Assembly (NCBI GenBank): GCA_965198025.1
Contig: OZ240237.1
Span: 992,001-1,056,000, forward strand
DNA: 64,000 bases
Direction of reading: 5' to 3'
From: CAYWWM01 sp965198025
GTDB taxonomy: Bacteria; Acidobacteriota; Terriglobia; 2-12-FULL-54-10
Shown in pieces: positions 35,410-43,187 of the stretch. The notes under the pieces are model-generated. The model saw only the letters and a program-made list of their open reading frames with translations. It ran no database searches and was not told the origin of the DNA. The first letter of the stretch is position 1; every line of letters begins with the position of its first letter. The position numbers were made by a program, and so were the translations under genes.

Positions 35410-35507
35410 TGGCGGAAGCGTATGGGAATCGAACCCATCGCCCCCCTCAAAAGAGAAGGACCACCGGCTTTGAAGGCCGGGCCAGTCACCAGACCAGTTT
35501 CGCTTCC
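35410..35507 (-). tRNA. selC: tRNA-Sec (anticodon UCA)
   Basis: Read on the minus strand the gene starts GGAAGCGAAACTGGTCTGG and ends in CGCTTCCGCCA, so the CCA end is encoded. The anticodon stem-loop is GGCCTTCAAAGCC with TCA as the anticodon. A long variable arm and the T-loop GGTTCGATTCC follow. The total is about 95 nt before CCA, matching the unusually long bacterial tRNA-Sec. It is the selenocysteine carrier, so SelA, SelB and SelD should be encoded elsewhere in the genome. Confidence 0.93.
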
Positions 35508-35513
35508 ATCGGG

Positions 35514-35522
35514 ATTATAGCA
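35514..35522 (-). promoter_or_regulatory. Extended -10 promoter of the tRNA-Sec gene
   Basis: On the minus strand TGCTATAAT (35522 to 35514) ends six bases before the mature 5' end of the tRNA. Transcription would therefore start at or very near the first tRNA base. This is unusual, because most bacterial tRNAs have a 5' leader removed by RNase P. Confidence 0.5.
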
Positions 35523-35687
35523 CGCGGGTCGGAAGCCACCGCCACGGCGAGACTTGTTGGTAGAATGGTGCGCGAAGAGTGATTTTGCATGCAGGAAGAG
35601 TAAAGGAAGAGCAGATGCTTTGCCGGGAACGACATGCATATGTCGTTTCTTTCCTCAAGATGACACGTAAATTTCAGGAGGAATACG

Positions 35688-36689
35688 ATGAACCGGAGAA
35701 GTTTTTTCCAATCAATGGCGGTGGCCGGAGCCGTGGCGAGCGTAGCGCAAGAGGGAAAGAGCCAGCAGATCGAGGGCGGACCCTCGGGTCGGTGGCCGGA
35801 CTGGCCGTTCGAGGAGATTCGGATCCCGTACCGGGAGCGGGCAGGGAGGATTCGGTGGCCGAATGGCGGGCCGCTGTGCGTACATGCTTACGTGACGGCG
35901 GAGTGGAACGCGAACCGTCCGCTGGCAGCCGCGAATGCGCGCTACCGACGCGATCTGTCGCATGAATCGGAGCACGACCAGTACACCTTTACGGTCGGGG
36001 TGTGGCGGGCAGTGAAGCTGCTCGACGAGTTCGACATCAAGGCTTCGATCTTTCCAAGCTCGGGAATGCTAGAAGCCTACGGGGACCTGTTTCGGGAATT
36101 GCAGTCGAAGGGGCACGAGATTGTGGCGCGGAGCTTCGATCAGGGCGTGCCGCCGCCTCATCTCTCGCCCGACGCAGAGCGGGCCGACATCGTTCGTGCT
36201 GCGGCGCTGGTGGAACGCGTGACGGGGGAGAAAGCGGTGGGATGGATCAGCCCCGGAGCGAAATGCTCGGACAAGACGCCGGAGTATCTGGCAGATGCAG
36301 GCTACAAATGGTTCGGGGATTTGAAGGGAGACGACCTGCCGTACGGCATCCGAACGGCGAACGGCAAGAAGATCGTGGTGATTCCACACCGCACGATGAC
36401 GAGCAATGACTATGCGATGTTCCCGGAGACCGGGAGCCTGAAAGGATTCCGCAGTGGGCGGGACGCGCTGGAGTTTGTGAAGGACCTGTTCGATTCCTAT
36501 TACGCGCTGGGACAGCAAGAGTATCCGGGCTCGCTCACGTACGGGATTCATCCGATGCGCTCGTGCATCCCGGACCGCATCGCGGTGCATCAGCGCGCGT
36601 TGGAATACATGAAGACGTTCCAGGACGTGTGGTGGGCGCGCTACGTGGACATGGCGGACCACTGGATGGCGAATTATATGAACGTGTAG
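35688..36689 (+). CDS. Polysaccharide deacetylase-like (NodB-fold) exported protein
   Basis: This 333-residue protein starts with a Tat-like signal, MNRRSFFQSMAVAGAVAS. An AGGAGG site lies just upstream of the ATG at 35688. The body has the carbohydrate-esterase-4 pattern used by PuuE/allantoinase-type relatives: VGVWRAVKLLDEFDIKASIFPSSG, GHEIVARSFDQG, and a late YGIHPMRS. The canonical metal triad of chitin deacetylases is not obvious, so the substrate is unknown. It may open an operon with the membrane protein and glycosyltransferase downstream. Confidence 0.82.
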   Translation: MNRRSFFQSMAVAGAVASVAQEGKSQQIEGGPSGRWPDWPFEEIRIPYRERAGRIRWPNGGPLCVHAYVTAEWNANRPLAAANARYRRDLSHESEHDQYTFTVGVWRAVKLLDEFDIKASIFPSSGMLEAYGDLFRELQSKGHEIVARSFDQGVPPPHLSPDAERADIVRAAALVERVTGEKAVGWISPGAKCSDKTPEYLADAGYKWFGDLKGDDLPYGIRTANGKKIVVIPHRTMTSNDYAMFPETGSLKGFRSGRDALEFVKDLFDSYYALGQQEYPGSLTYGIHPMRSCIPDRIAVHQRALEYMKTFQDVWWARYVDMADHWMANYMNV

Positions 36690-36762
36690 CAGCGGTGCGG
36701 CGGGGAGACACGAAGAGTCAAGAGGCGGACGGCCGGGGCAGGCTCGAGATGAGAGGTTTGGA

Positions 36763-37518
36763 ATGAAACAAGCACAGCCAGGTGACGAAGTCGAAGCCAG
36801 CTTGATCCAGAGGGAGGGCGGCGCGGCGGAACCGGCGAGAGAAGGCGAGGTTTCTCGGCCCGCCTCGGGTCTGCGCACGGCGCTGCTGATCCTGATCCTG
36901 GCCGCAGGGGTTGCGTTGGGGCGGTATCTTGGCATCGGAGAGCAAGTGATGGCGCTGCGGAGCTGGATCGGGGAACTGGGTAGCCTGGGGCCGGTGGTGT
37001 ACGCTGCGATCTATGCGGGGGCGGTGGTGGTGGCGGTCCCGGGCTCGGTGTTGAGTGTCGGGGCCGGAACCCTCTTCGGGGCGGGAGTTGGGATCGTGCT
37101 GGTAAGCATCGGCGCAACGCTCGGCGCGAGCCTGGCATTTCTGGCGGCGAGGTACGTGGCACGGGATGCCGTCGTGAAACGCTTCTCGCACAAAAAAGCA
37201 TTTCAGCGACTGGACCGGATGACCGAAGAGCGAGGCGCGGTGATCGTGGCGCTGACGCGGTTGATTCCGCTGTTCCCGTTCAATCTGCTCAACTACGGAT
37301 TCGGGCTGACGCGCGTCCGGTTCGGGACGTACGTCTTCTGGTCGTGGCTGTGCATGTCGCCGGGCATCGTGGTGTACGTGGCCGGAACCGACACCGTAGT
37401 GCAGTTCCTGATGGGGGGGGAGGTTCCGGGAGTAGCGCTGGGCTTGCTGGGAATCGGAGTGGTGGTGCTGGCAGTGCTGGTACGGGTGGCGCGGAGGAAG
37501 CTGAAGGGCGCGGAGTAG
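36763..37518 (+). CDS. VTT-domain (TVP38/TMEM64, DedA-like) membrane protein
   Basis: The 251-residue protein has a charged cytoplasmic head (1-35) and about five to six membrane segments. The VTT signature includes AVPGSVLSVGAGTLFGAGVGI, a re-entrant-type loop, and LTRLIPLFPFNLLNYGFGLT. Such proteins act in lipid transport across the inner membrane. The next gene encodes a TIGR04283-type glycosyltransferase, a frequent neighbour of this family. Confidence 0.88.
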   Translation: MKQAQPGDEVEASLIQREGGAAEPAREGEVSRPASGLRTALLILILAAGVALGRYLGIGEQVMALRSWIGELGSLGPVVYAAIYAGAVVVAVPGSVLSVGAGTLFGAGVGIVLVSIGATLGASLAFLAARYVARDAVVKRFSHKKAFQRLDRMTEERGAVIVALTRLIPLFPFNLLNYGFGLTRVRFGTYVFWSWLCMSPGIVVYVAGTDTVVQFLMGGEVPGVALGLLGIGVVVLAVLVRVARRKLKGAE

Positions 37519-37526
37519 GGAAGAGA

Positions 37527-37560
37527 AGATCTCTCGTCGCTTCGCTCCTCGGGATGACAC
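37527..37560. repeat. Intergenic 'CGGGATGACAC' repeat, copy 3
   Basis: The block reads AGATCTCTCGTCGCTTCG then CTCCTCGGGATGACAC. It shares CTCGTCGCTTCG- and GGGATGACAC-type words with copies at 7507-7584 and 33507-33535. It separates the VTT membrane gene from the glycosyltransferase gene. It is probably a dispersed extragenic element. Confidence 0.6.
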
Positions 37561-37578
37561 GGGGGTTGAGTAAGCAAG

Positions 37579-38277
37579 ATGCCAGGAAGCATCTCGATTA
37601 TTGTTCCGGCGCTGAATGAAGCGAAGTCGGTCGGGCAGACGCTGGATTCGGTTCGGGGGCCGGCGTACGAAGAAACGGTCGAATTGATCGTGGTGGACGG
37701 CGGGAGCGAAGATAAGACCCAACTGATCGCGCGGGCGGGTGGAGCGACCGTCGTGAAGGCGGCGCGCGGACGGGCGAGCCAAATGAATGCCGGGGCGCGA
37801 ATCGCGCGGGGCGAAACGTTGCTGTTCCTCCATGCCGATACCCGGCTGCGGCGCGGGTTCGTCGAAGAGGTGCACCGGACGCTCGATCTGCCCGGTGTTG
37901 CAGCGGGAGCTTTTTCACTACGGATTGACAGCAGGGGCAGTTGGCTGCGTTGGGTCGAGCGCGCGGCGAACTGGCGTTCGCGAATGCTGCAGTTACCGTA
38001 CGGGGATCAGGGATTCTTCTTGAAGGCGGCCCTGTTTCGCAGTCTGGGCGGGTTTCCAGAATTGCCGCTGATGGAGGACTTCGAAATGGCACGCCGGGCG
38101 AGGAGACACGGACGGATTGCCATTTCTCCCTTGGAGGCGGTGACTTCAGCGCGGCGCTGGGAGCGTGTGGGGGTGGTACGCGCGACGCTGCTCAATCAGC
38201 TGTTTCTGCTGGCGTACTTGCTGGGGATGCCGCCGCGGCGGATGGCGGAGTGGTACTACGAGAAATCCAAACCCTAA
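37579..38277 (+). CDS. Family 2 glycosyltransferase (TIGR04283-like)
   Basis: This 232-residue GT-A enzyme has SIIVPALNEAKSVGQTLDSV at the N-terminus, the VVDGGSEDKT loop and FLHADTRLRRGF containing the DxD-like HADT metal motif. YGDQGFFLKAALFRSLGGFPELPLMEDFEMARR is the acceptor segment. The pattern fits the family linked to arsenosugar or related small glycosides, but no arsenic genes are nearby, so the product is uncertain. The enzyme is cytoplasmic or peripheral at the membrane. Confidence 0.88.
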   Translation: MPGSISIIVPALNEAKSVGQTLDSVRGPAYEETVELIVVDGGSEDKTQLIARAGGATVVKAARGRASQMNAGARIARGETLLFLHADTRLRRGFVEEVHRTLDLPGVAAGAFSLRIDSRGSWLRWVERAANWRSRMLQLPYGDQGFFLKAALFRSLGGFPELPLMEDFEMARRARRHGRIAISPLEAVTSARRWERVGVVRATLLNQLFLLAYLLGMPPRRMAEWYYEKSKP

Positions 38278-38293
38278 ACCCTAAATCTTAAAC
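38265..38293 (+). repeat. CCCTAAA-type short tandem repeat
   Basis: The last codons and stop of the glycosyltransferase run into AACCCTAAACCCTAAATCTTAAA. This amounts to two to three units of a 7-mer identical to plant telomere repeats. It is probably an extragenic simple repeat at the gene end and not a telomere. Confidence 0.5.
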
Positions 38294-38339
38294 AAGTTCC
38301 GATCTCGGATGCCGGAACACCCAGCAGAATGAGGGGGGT

Positions 38340-38361
38340 TATTCGGGCCTTGATCCGAATA
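38340..38361. terminator. Hairpin between convergent genes
   Basis: TATTCGG (38340-38346) and CCGAATA (38355-38361) form a perfect 7 bp stem around an 8-base loop. It lies between the ends of the plus-strand glycosyltransferase and minus-strand permease genes and could serve both. There is no run of T on either side, so it is not a classical intrinsic terminator. Confidence 0.4.
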
Positions 38362-38432
38362 GCAAGCCCAGGACTGCGGGTAAACGCTCGGCGGGCGGGC
38401 GGCCTTCATGCGGCGATCGGCTCTGCAGGCGA

Positions 38433-39689
38433 TCAGAACAGGAGGTAGCAGGTGACGGAGCCGACCACGGTCATGGAAAGACCCCAGGCGAGCAGGCGGT
38501 TGAAGAGTGGGCGGATGTCCTCGGTGGAGGAGACGCCGGCGAGGCATAGGGCTCCGGTGGTCGAGAGCGGCGAGACGTCGACGAGATGCGCGCCGACGTT
38601 CATGGAAGAGGCGATGGCGAAGGCGTCGCCGCCGCCGAGAGTGTCAATGAGGCCCGGGATGGTGGGCAGAAATGCGGGCAGGACGACGGCAGAGGTGCTG
38701 CTATAAACCGAGATCAGGCCAGTGATGAAGGCGGACACGAGGGTGGCGGTGCCGACGGACGTGAGGCTGGCTAGCAACGAGACAAACAGATCGAGGCCTT
38801 GGGTCTTGCTGAGCAGCGAGATGAGAACGGTGACGCCGGAGACCATCATGATTACCGCCCAGGGCATGCGCCGGACAGATTCCTGATGGTCGGCAGCGCG
38901 GAAGAGTGCGAGCAGAACGGCGCAGGCGAACGCGCCCATGCCCACGTCGGCTTGGAAGAAGATCACGGCGATGATGAGCGAGAGAATCACGGCTACAGTG
39001 ATCCAGTGGCGGGTATCGAAGGGCTCCGGGAGGTCGGCAGCCGGGATTCCGCCTGGTGCAGTGTCCGGGCTGCGATCGGCATGTAGAAACAGTTTCCAGC
39101 CGCCCAAAACGAAATAGCCGGTAAAGGCAATGACGGAATGGGCGAGCGCATTGTTCAAGTAGGTTGCCAATACGCGGTCGGGCATTCCGATGCCGGGCAT
39201 GATGTCGTTGACGATGATGCCGGTGGGGGCAATGGGCGAGAGCGCGCCGGCGCTGGCACCGTTGCCGACCATGATAGCCATCAGGAACAGCGGAATGCCG
39301 GCGCGGGCGGCGGCCGCCATAGCCATGGGAGCGAGCAACGCGGCGGTGGCGATGTTGCCCGGGCCGACTGAAGCCAGAGTGGCCCCCAGCGCGAAAAACA
39401 TGATGGGAACAAAGCCGCGGTGGCCCCGGCAGAGACGCACGGCGTGCTTGGCCACACGTTCGAGCGTGCCGTTGACGTGGGCCTGGGAGAACAACAACGT
39501 GACGCCGGCGAGGGTCAGAAAAAGCCGAACGGGAAAGCCGGATGTCACCTCGGCGAGGCTCATTCCACCGAGGTAGACGCCGATGATCCAGGCGAAAGCG
39601 ATCGAGAGCAAGCCGACGTTCAACCGAGTGAAGCAGCTTACCAGGATCGCAACAACGAGCGCGCCGACCGATATCGAAGCAAGATCCAT
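38433..39689 (-). CDS. Dicarboxylate-type permease (MatC_N / SLC13-like)
   Basis: The protein has 418 residues from the ATG at 39687-39689; the frame can extend to 39827 but that adds a non-membrane head. About 11-12 hydrophobic segments are present. Two related helical-hairpin motifs are visible, GPGNIATAALLAPMAMAA and, in the second half, SVYSSTSAVVLPAFLPT. Also present are GNGASAGALSPIAPTGIIVND and SSMNVGAHLVDVSPLSTTGAL, typical of MatC-like C4-dicarboxylate or malonate carriers. The substrate is a guess from the family. It runs downstream of the cystathionine beta-synthase gene on the same strand. Confidence 0.85.
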   Translation of the reverse strand: MDLASISVGALVVAILVSCFTRLNVGLLSIAFAWIIGVYLGGMSLAEVTSGFPVRLFLTLAGVTLLFSQAHVNGTLERVAKHAVRLCRGHRGFVPIMFFALGATLASVGPGNIATAALLAPMAMAAAARAGIPLFLMAIMVGNGASAGALSPIAPTGIIVNDIMPGIGMPDRVLATYLNNALAHSVIAFTGYFVLGGWKLFLHADRSPDTAPGGIPAADLPEPFDTRHWITVAVILSLIIAVIFFQADVGMGAFACAVLLALFRAADHQESVRRMPWAVIMMVSGVTVLISLLSKTQGLDLFVSLLASLTSVGTATLVSAFITGLISVYSSTSAVVLPAFLPTIPGLIDTLGGGDAFAIASSMNVGAHLVDVSPLSTTGALCLAGVSSTEDIRPLFNRLLAWGLSMTVVGSVTCYLLF

Positions 39690-39786
39690 CCGGGAGATTC
39701 TACAGTAGTGGATAGTGAATAGTGAATAGTTGCCAGAAAATAGTAACGACCACCCCTGGACTCCGCTTGAGACAGGGCGTCCCGAA

Positions 39787-41187
39787 TCAGCGGCGGGGAG
39801 CGGAGGAGGATTCGGAGAGATTGGCAACCATATGAATGAGGTCGTACTTGGTCAGGATCTCATACTGCCCCTTGGCCAACTCGACCAGGACGGCAGAGCT
39901 TTCGCGGGTGATCACATAGGTGAGACGGTCCATCGAAGCCTCCGGGCTGAGGACGGGCAGGGGGTCCTTCATGCATTCGCGCAGGACGAGCTCCTTCAGG
40001 TCGGCGCCGCGGAGGGCGAGATTGAGAATCTCATCCTCACGGACGGTACCGATGCAGGCGCGGTTCTCGAAGACGGGCAACTGCGAAATCTCGTGGTCCT
40101 GCATCAAGCGCAGGGCGTGGTGGGAGGTGTCGCCGGCGGAGGCGGTGATCAAGCGGTTCTCGGGGTAGTGACGACGTTTGAGGCGCACGACCTCCTCGGC
40201 TGTAACGTGCAGCTCCGACTCCGAATACTGGTGGCGGCGCATCCAGTCGTCGTTGAAAATCTTACTCAGGTAGCGGCTGCCGCCGTCGGGTATGAAGGCG
40301 ACGACCATCTGGCCAGGCGTCAAGGAGGCTGCGACACGGAGCGCTGCGCAGACGGCGCCACCGGTGGAGCCGCCGGTAAAGATGCCTTCCAGGCGGGCAA
40401 GCTTGCGGGTCCAGACAAAGCACTCGCGGTCGGTGATCTGCAGGACGTCGTCGAGGATGGAAAGATCCATGGTGGTGGGGAAGAAGTCTTCGCCAATGCC
40501 TTCGACCACGTAGGGTTCTGCCTTGCCGACGACGCCATTCTTGAAGAAATCATAGTAGAGCGATCCGATGGGGTCGACCCCGATGACTTTGACGTTCGGA
40601 TTCTGCTCTTTCAAATAACGGCCGACGCCGGTCAAGGTTCCGCCGGTGCCCATGCCGGCGACAAAGTGCGTGATTTTGCCTTCGGAATCCTCCCATAGCT
40701 CCGGGCCGGTGGTTTCGTAATGTGCCTTGGGATTCATCGGGTTGCCGTACTGGTTGGAGTAGTAGCAGTTGGGAATCTCCTCGGAGAGTTTCCGGGCAAC
40801 GGAGTAATAGCTGCGGGGGTCGTCGGGCTCGATGGAGGTGGGGCAAACAATGACTTCGGCGCCGAGTGCGCGGAGTGCGTCCATCTTCTCCTGGGACTGC
40901 TTGTCGTTGATGGTAAAGATGATCTTGTAGCCCTTGACCGCAGCGACGAGAGCCAGTCCCATGCCGGTGTTGCCGGAGGTGGCTTCGACGATGGTGCCGC
41001 CCGGCTTGAGCAGACCGCGTCGTTCGGCGTCCTTGATCATGCGGATGGCGATGCGGTCCTTGACGCTGCCGCCGGGGTTCAGGTGGTCGGCCTTGACGTA
41101 GACGGATGCCGGGACGCCCTCGGCGATGCGATGGAGCCGAATCAGCGGTGTGCGACCGACCGCTTCCAGGATGTTGTCACAGCGCAT
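39787..41187 (-). CDS. Cystathionine beta-synthase (PLP domain plus CBS pair)
   Basis: The 466-residue enzyme joins serine and homocysteine (or sulfide) into cystathionine or cysteine. The PLP lysine is in NPGGSVKDRIA (about residue 43). SGNTG binds the substrate carboxylate, and GTGGTLTGVGRYL binds the cofactor phosphate. After about residue 330 a pair of CBS motifs follows, including SQLPVFENRACIGTV and DPLPVLSPEAS. There is no heme-binding N-terminal extension. No cystathionine gamma-lyase is adjacent, so reverse transsulfuration is inferred only from the family. Confidence 0.92.
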   Translation of the reverse strand: MRCDNILEAVGRTPLIRLHRIAEGVPASVYVKADHLNPGGSVKDRIAIRMIKDAERRGLLKPGGTIVEATSGNTGMGLALVAAVKGYKIIFTINDKQSQEKMDALRALGAEVIVCPTSIEPDDPRSYYSVARKLSEEIPNCYYSNQYGNPMNPKAHYETTGPELWEDSEGKITHFVAGMGTGGTLTGVGRYLKEQNPNVKVIGVDPIGSLYYDFFKNGVVGKAEPYVVEGIGEDFFPTTMDLSILDDVLQITDRECFVWTRKLARLEGIFTGGSTGGAVCAALRVAASLTPGQMVVAFIPDGGSRYLSKIFNDDWMRRHQYSESELHVTAEEVVRLKRRHYPENRLITASAGDTSHHALRLMQDHEISQLPVFENRACIGTVREDEILNLALRGADLKELVLRECMKDPLPVLSPEASMDRLTYVITRESSAVLVELAKGQYEILTKYDLIHMVANLSESSSAPRR

Positions 41188-41624
41188 GAACGCTCCCTTC
41201 TATCGCAAAGCCTGATTGTACCCACGCTGCTGACTGCAGAAAAGAAATCTTCGCCCCGGCGGGGGCCCGGCAGGTGTCGCGGAGCATGCGTATTCGCAGA
41301 AGCGGCACGAGAGCGCTCTTCGTTGTGAAAAGGCAAAGAACGCGAGGACCAGGGACGCCAGTTCGAACGGCGCGGGGCCGCGATGCTCGAGCAGGGGTTC
41401 TGTGTGTCAGCGGATGCCACCGACCACGGGGCGCTACTGGCGGCGGAAGTAGCGATAGTTTGCCCGTTCTGCAATGGCCATTGCGGCAGCAGCAACGGCG
41501 TTTGCCGGGAGTTCGAGGGCGCGGGCCGCATTCCGATCGGGGTGAAAACCGCTCAGTGAATGGTACACCGATGGTACGCGATGCCTTTCGAGTTTGTAAC
41601 TTACTGATAATACGTACTGAGAGC
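41188..41624. other. Spacer between cystathionine beta-synthase and tRNA-Leu
   Basis: Within these 437 bp I support no gene firmly. A plus-strand 58-codon frame (41383-41559) contains a cysteine cluster VCPFCNGHCGSSNGVC and reads protein-like, but it has no ribosome binding site. On the minus strand a GTG-started 44-codon frame ends in AIAERANYRYFRRQ. Either might be a small protein or a decayed remnant. Confidence 0.35.
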
Positions 41625-41712
41625 TGGTGCTGGAGGGGGGAGTCGAACCCCCATGCCCACGAGGGGCGCCAGATTTTGAGTCTGGTGCGTCTGCCAGTTC
41701 CGCCACTCCAGC
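41625..41712 (-). tRNA. tRNA-Leu (anticodon CAA)
   Basis: On the minus strand the gene begins GCTGGAGTGGCGGAACTGG and ends CTCCAGCACCA, so CCA is encoded. The anticodon stem-loop CCAGA-CTCAAAA-TCTGG shows anticodon CAA, decoding UUG. A long variable arm of class II type and a T-loop GGTTCGACTCC are present. The length is 85 nt without CCA. It stands alone between the PIN-TRAM and cystathionine beta-synthase genes. Confidence 0.95.
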
Positions 41713-41856
41713 CCGTAAGTCCTTTTGCGGGGAGGCAAGGAACACCGATTCTAGCAGACACAATTCCACCGCACAACACTACCCCCAGACTGGAATGGCT
41801 CCCTGATCCGATGCCATTGGCGAGCGGGAGACCTGGCGACCTGAGGGCAGAACGCA

Positions 41857-42894
41857 CTACTGGTTGACGGCGTGCTCGGTGCGCTCCCGCTCTCGGTGGA
41901 AGTGTGCGCGGTCGTCGTACTTCCCGAAGATCATCTTGCCAGCAGTGGTCTGCAAGACGCTGGTGACGGCGATGTCGATGGTCTTGGAAATCATCTTCCT
42001 GGCGTTGTCCACGACCACCATCGTTCCGTCGTCCAGATACGCAACGCCCTGATTGAACTCCTTGCCTTCCTTGAGAATGAAGACGCGCATGATCTCGCCG
42101 GGGAGCACGATGGGCTTGAGCGAATTCGCCAGCTCATTGATGTTGAGCACCTCGATCCCCTTTAGCTGGGCGACCTTGTTGAGGTTGAAGTCGTTGGTGA
42201 CGATCTTCCCCTCATACGTCTTGGAGAGTTCGATCAGCTTCATGTCCACTTCCCGGATCTGCGGGAAGTCGTCGTCCACGATTCGCACGTCGAGCGAGGC
42301 CATCTTCTGGATCTTCTGCAGGATGTCGAGCCCCCGGCGCCCCCGGTTGCGCTTGAGCGGGTCGGGAGAGTCCGCCACTTGCTGCAATTCGCGCAGAACA
42401 AACTGCGGGATGACCAGCACACCGTCCAGGAAGCCGGTGGCGCAGATGTCGGCGATGCGTCCGTCAATGATGACGCTGGTGTCCAGAATCTTGTAGGAGC
42501 GGTTGCTCTGCTTTTCGGAACCGAACAGGCCGCCGAGCGCCGCCAGATTCAACATGTCGCCCTTTGCCGCTCCGACGAGGAGGCCGATATAGGTCATCCA
42601 GAGCATGACCAGAATCTGCAGGAACGAGAGTGTGTTCCTCGGAAACACCGATTGCCCCAACACCAGGCTCATCATATAGGCGCCGATGATCCCCAAAATG
42701 GACCCAACCGCCGCGCCGATCAATCGCTTTAAGCTGGCGCGACTCAGGCGGTATTCAAACAGCAGAATTGCAGTTCCGATTCCGAGTCCGACCAACCCCG
42801 CCAGCCTGGGTTCCAGCCCGAACGGTTCGAGATAGTACGAAACCAATGCGAAGACGAGTAAGAAAGTTCCCCGTACAACCAACAAATCGAACAC
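41857..42894 (-). CDS. PIN-TRAM membrane protein (YacL-like)
   Basis: The 345-residue protein has four N-terminal membrane segments (about 1-110), then a PIN nuclease domain: ILDTSVIIDGRIADI, IPQFVLRELQQVAD, NRGRRGLDILQKI and IVTNDFNLNKVA carry the acidic residues. A C-terminal TRAM-like beta domain has VFILKEGKEFNQGVAYLDDGTMVVV. The start is GTG at 42892-42894, after an AGGAAGGGGG site. Relatives are conserved in Gram-positives and Acidobacteriota; the PIN domain may cut structured RNA. Confidence 0.92.
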   Translation of the reverse strand: MFDLLVVRGTFLLVFALVSYYLEPFGLEPRLAGLVGLGIGTAILLFEYRLSRASLKRLIGAAVGSILGIIGAYMMSLVLGQSVFPRNTLSFLQILVMLWMTYIGLLVGAAKGDMLNLAALGGLFGSEKQSNRSYKILDTSVIIDGRIADICATGFLDGVLVIPQFVLRELQQVADSPDPLKRNRGRRGLDILQKIQKMASLDVRIVDDDFPQIREVDMKLIELSKTYEGKIVTNDFNLNKVAQLKGIEVLNINELANSLKPIVLPGEIMRVFILKEGKEFNQGVAYLDDGTMVVVDNARKMISKTIDIAVTSVLQTTAGKMIFGKYDDRAHFHRERERTEHAVNQ

Positions 42895-43088
42895 AAAAAG
42901 TCACCCCCTTCCTCATGTTCCTTGGTTGCAGACCAGACGATTCGGGATAACTCCGCGCAGAAACCAGATGATGATCCGAATCCGCCCGGCATTGACAACG
43001 CTCGATGCGGGCTGCCCAGCCTGCATCGAGGAAAAATCCCCTGCCACAGACCCGCTTGACCTGCGTCACTATTACTAGACGAGCGAGC

Positions 43089-43111
43089 CGTGCTATCGAA
43101 AGTGTAGCACG
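43089..43111 (-). terminator. Hairpin after alr
   Basis: CGTGCTA and TAGCACG form a 7 bp stem with a 9-base loop, between the alr stop and the PIN-TRAM gene. It could end the dnaB-alr transcript, though no T-run follows. On the minus strand the same bases include TGCTACACT, resembling an extended -10 box, so it may instead be part of the PIN-TRAM promoter. Confidence 0.4.
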
Positions 43112-43187
43112 AAACAACGCAATTCTGAACTTCAAGGAAAGGGGTTGAAGGAAGACGTATGAAACGAACGTGCCGGAGCAAACCGCG

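Noticed and set aside
35391..35639. N-terminal extension of the aspartic protease frame
   Set aside because: It reads through the complete tRNA-Sec gene. The protease starts at 35390.
41274..41867. Long plus- and minus-strand frames across the tRNA-Leu gene
   Set aside because: The peptides GVAELADAPDSKS and GESNPHAHE are well-known conceptual translations of tRNA genes. The frames are artefacts of the tRNA-Leu.
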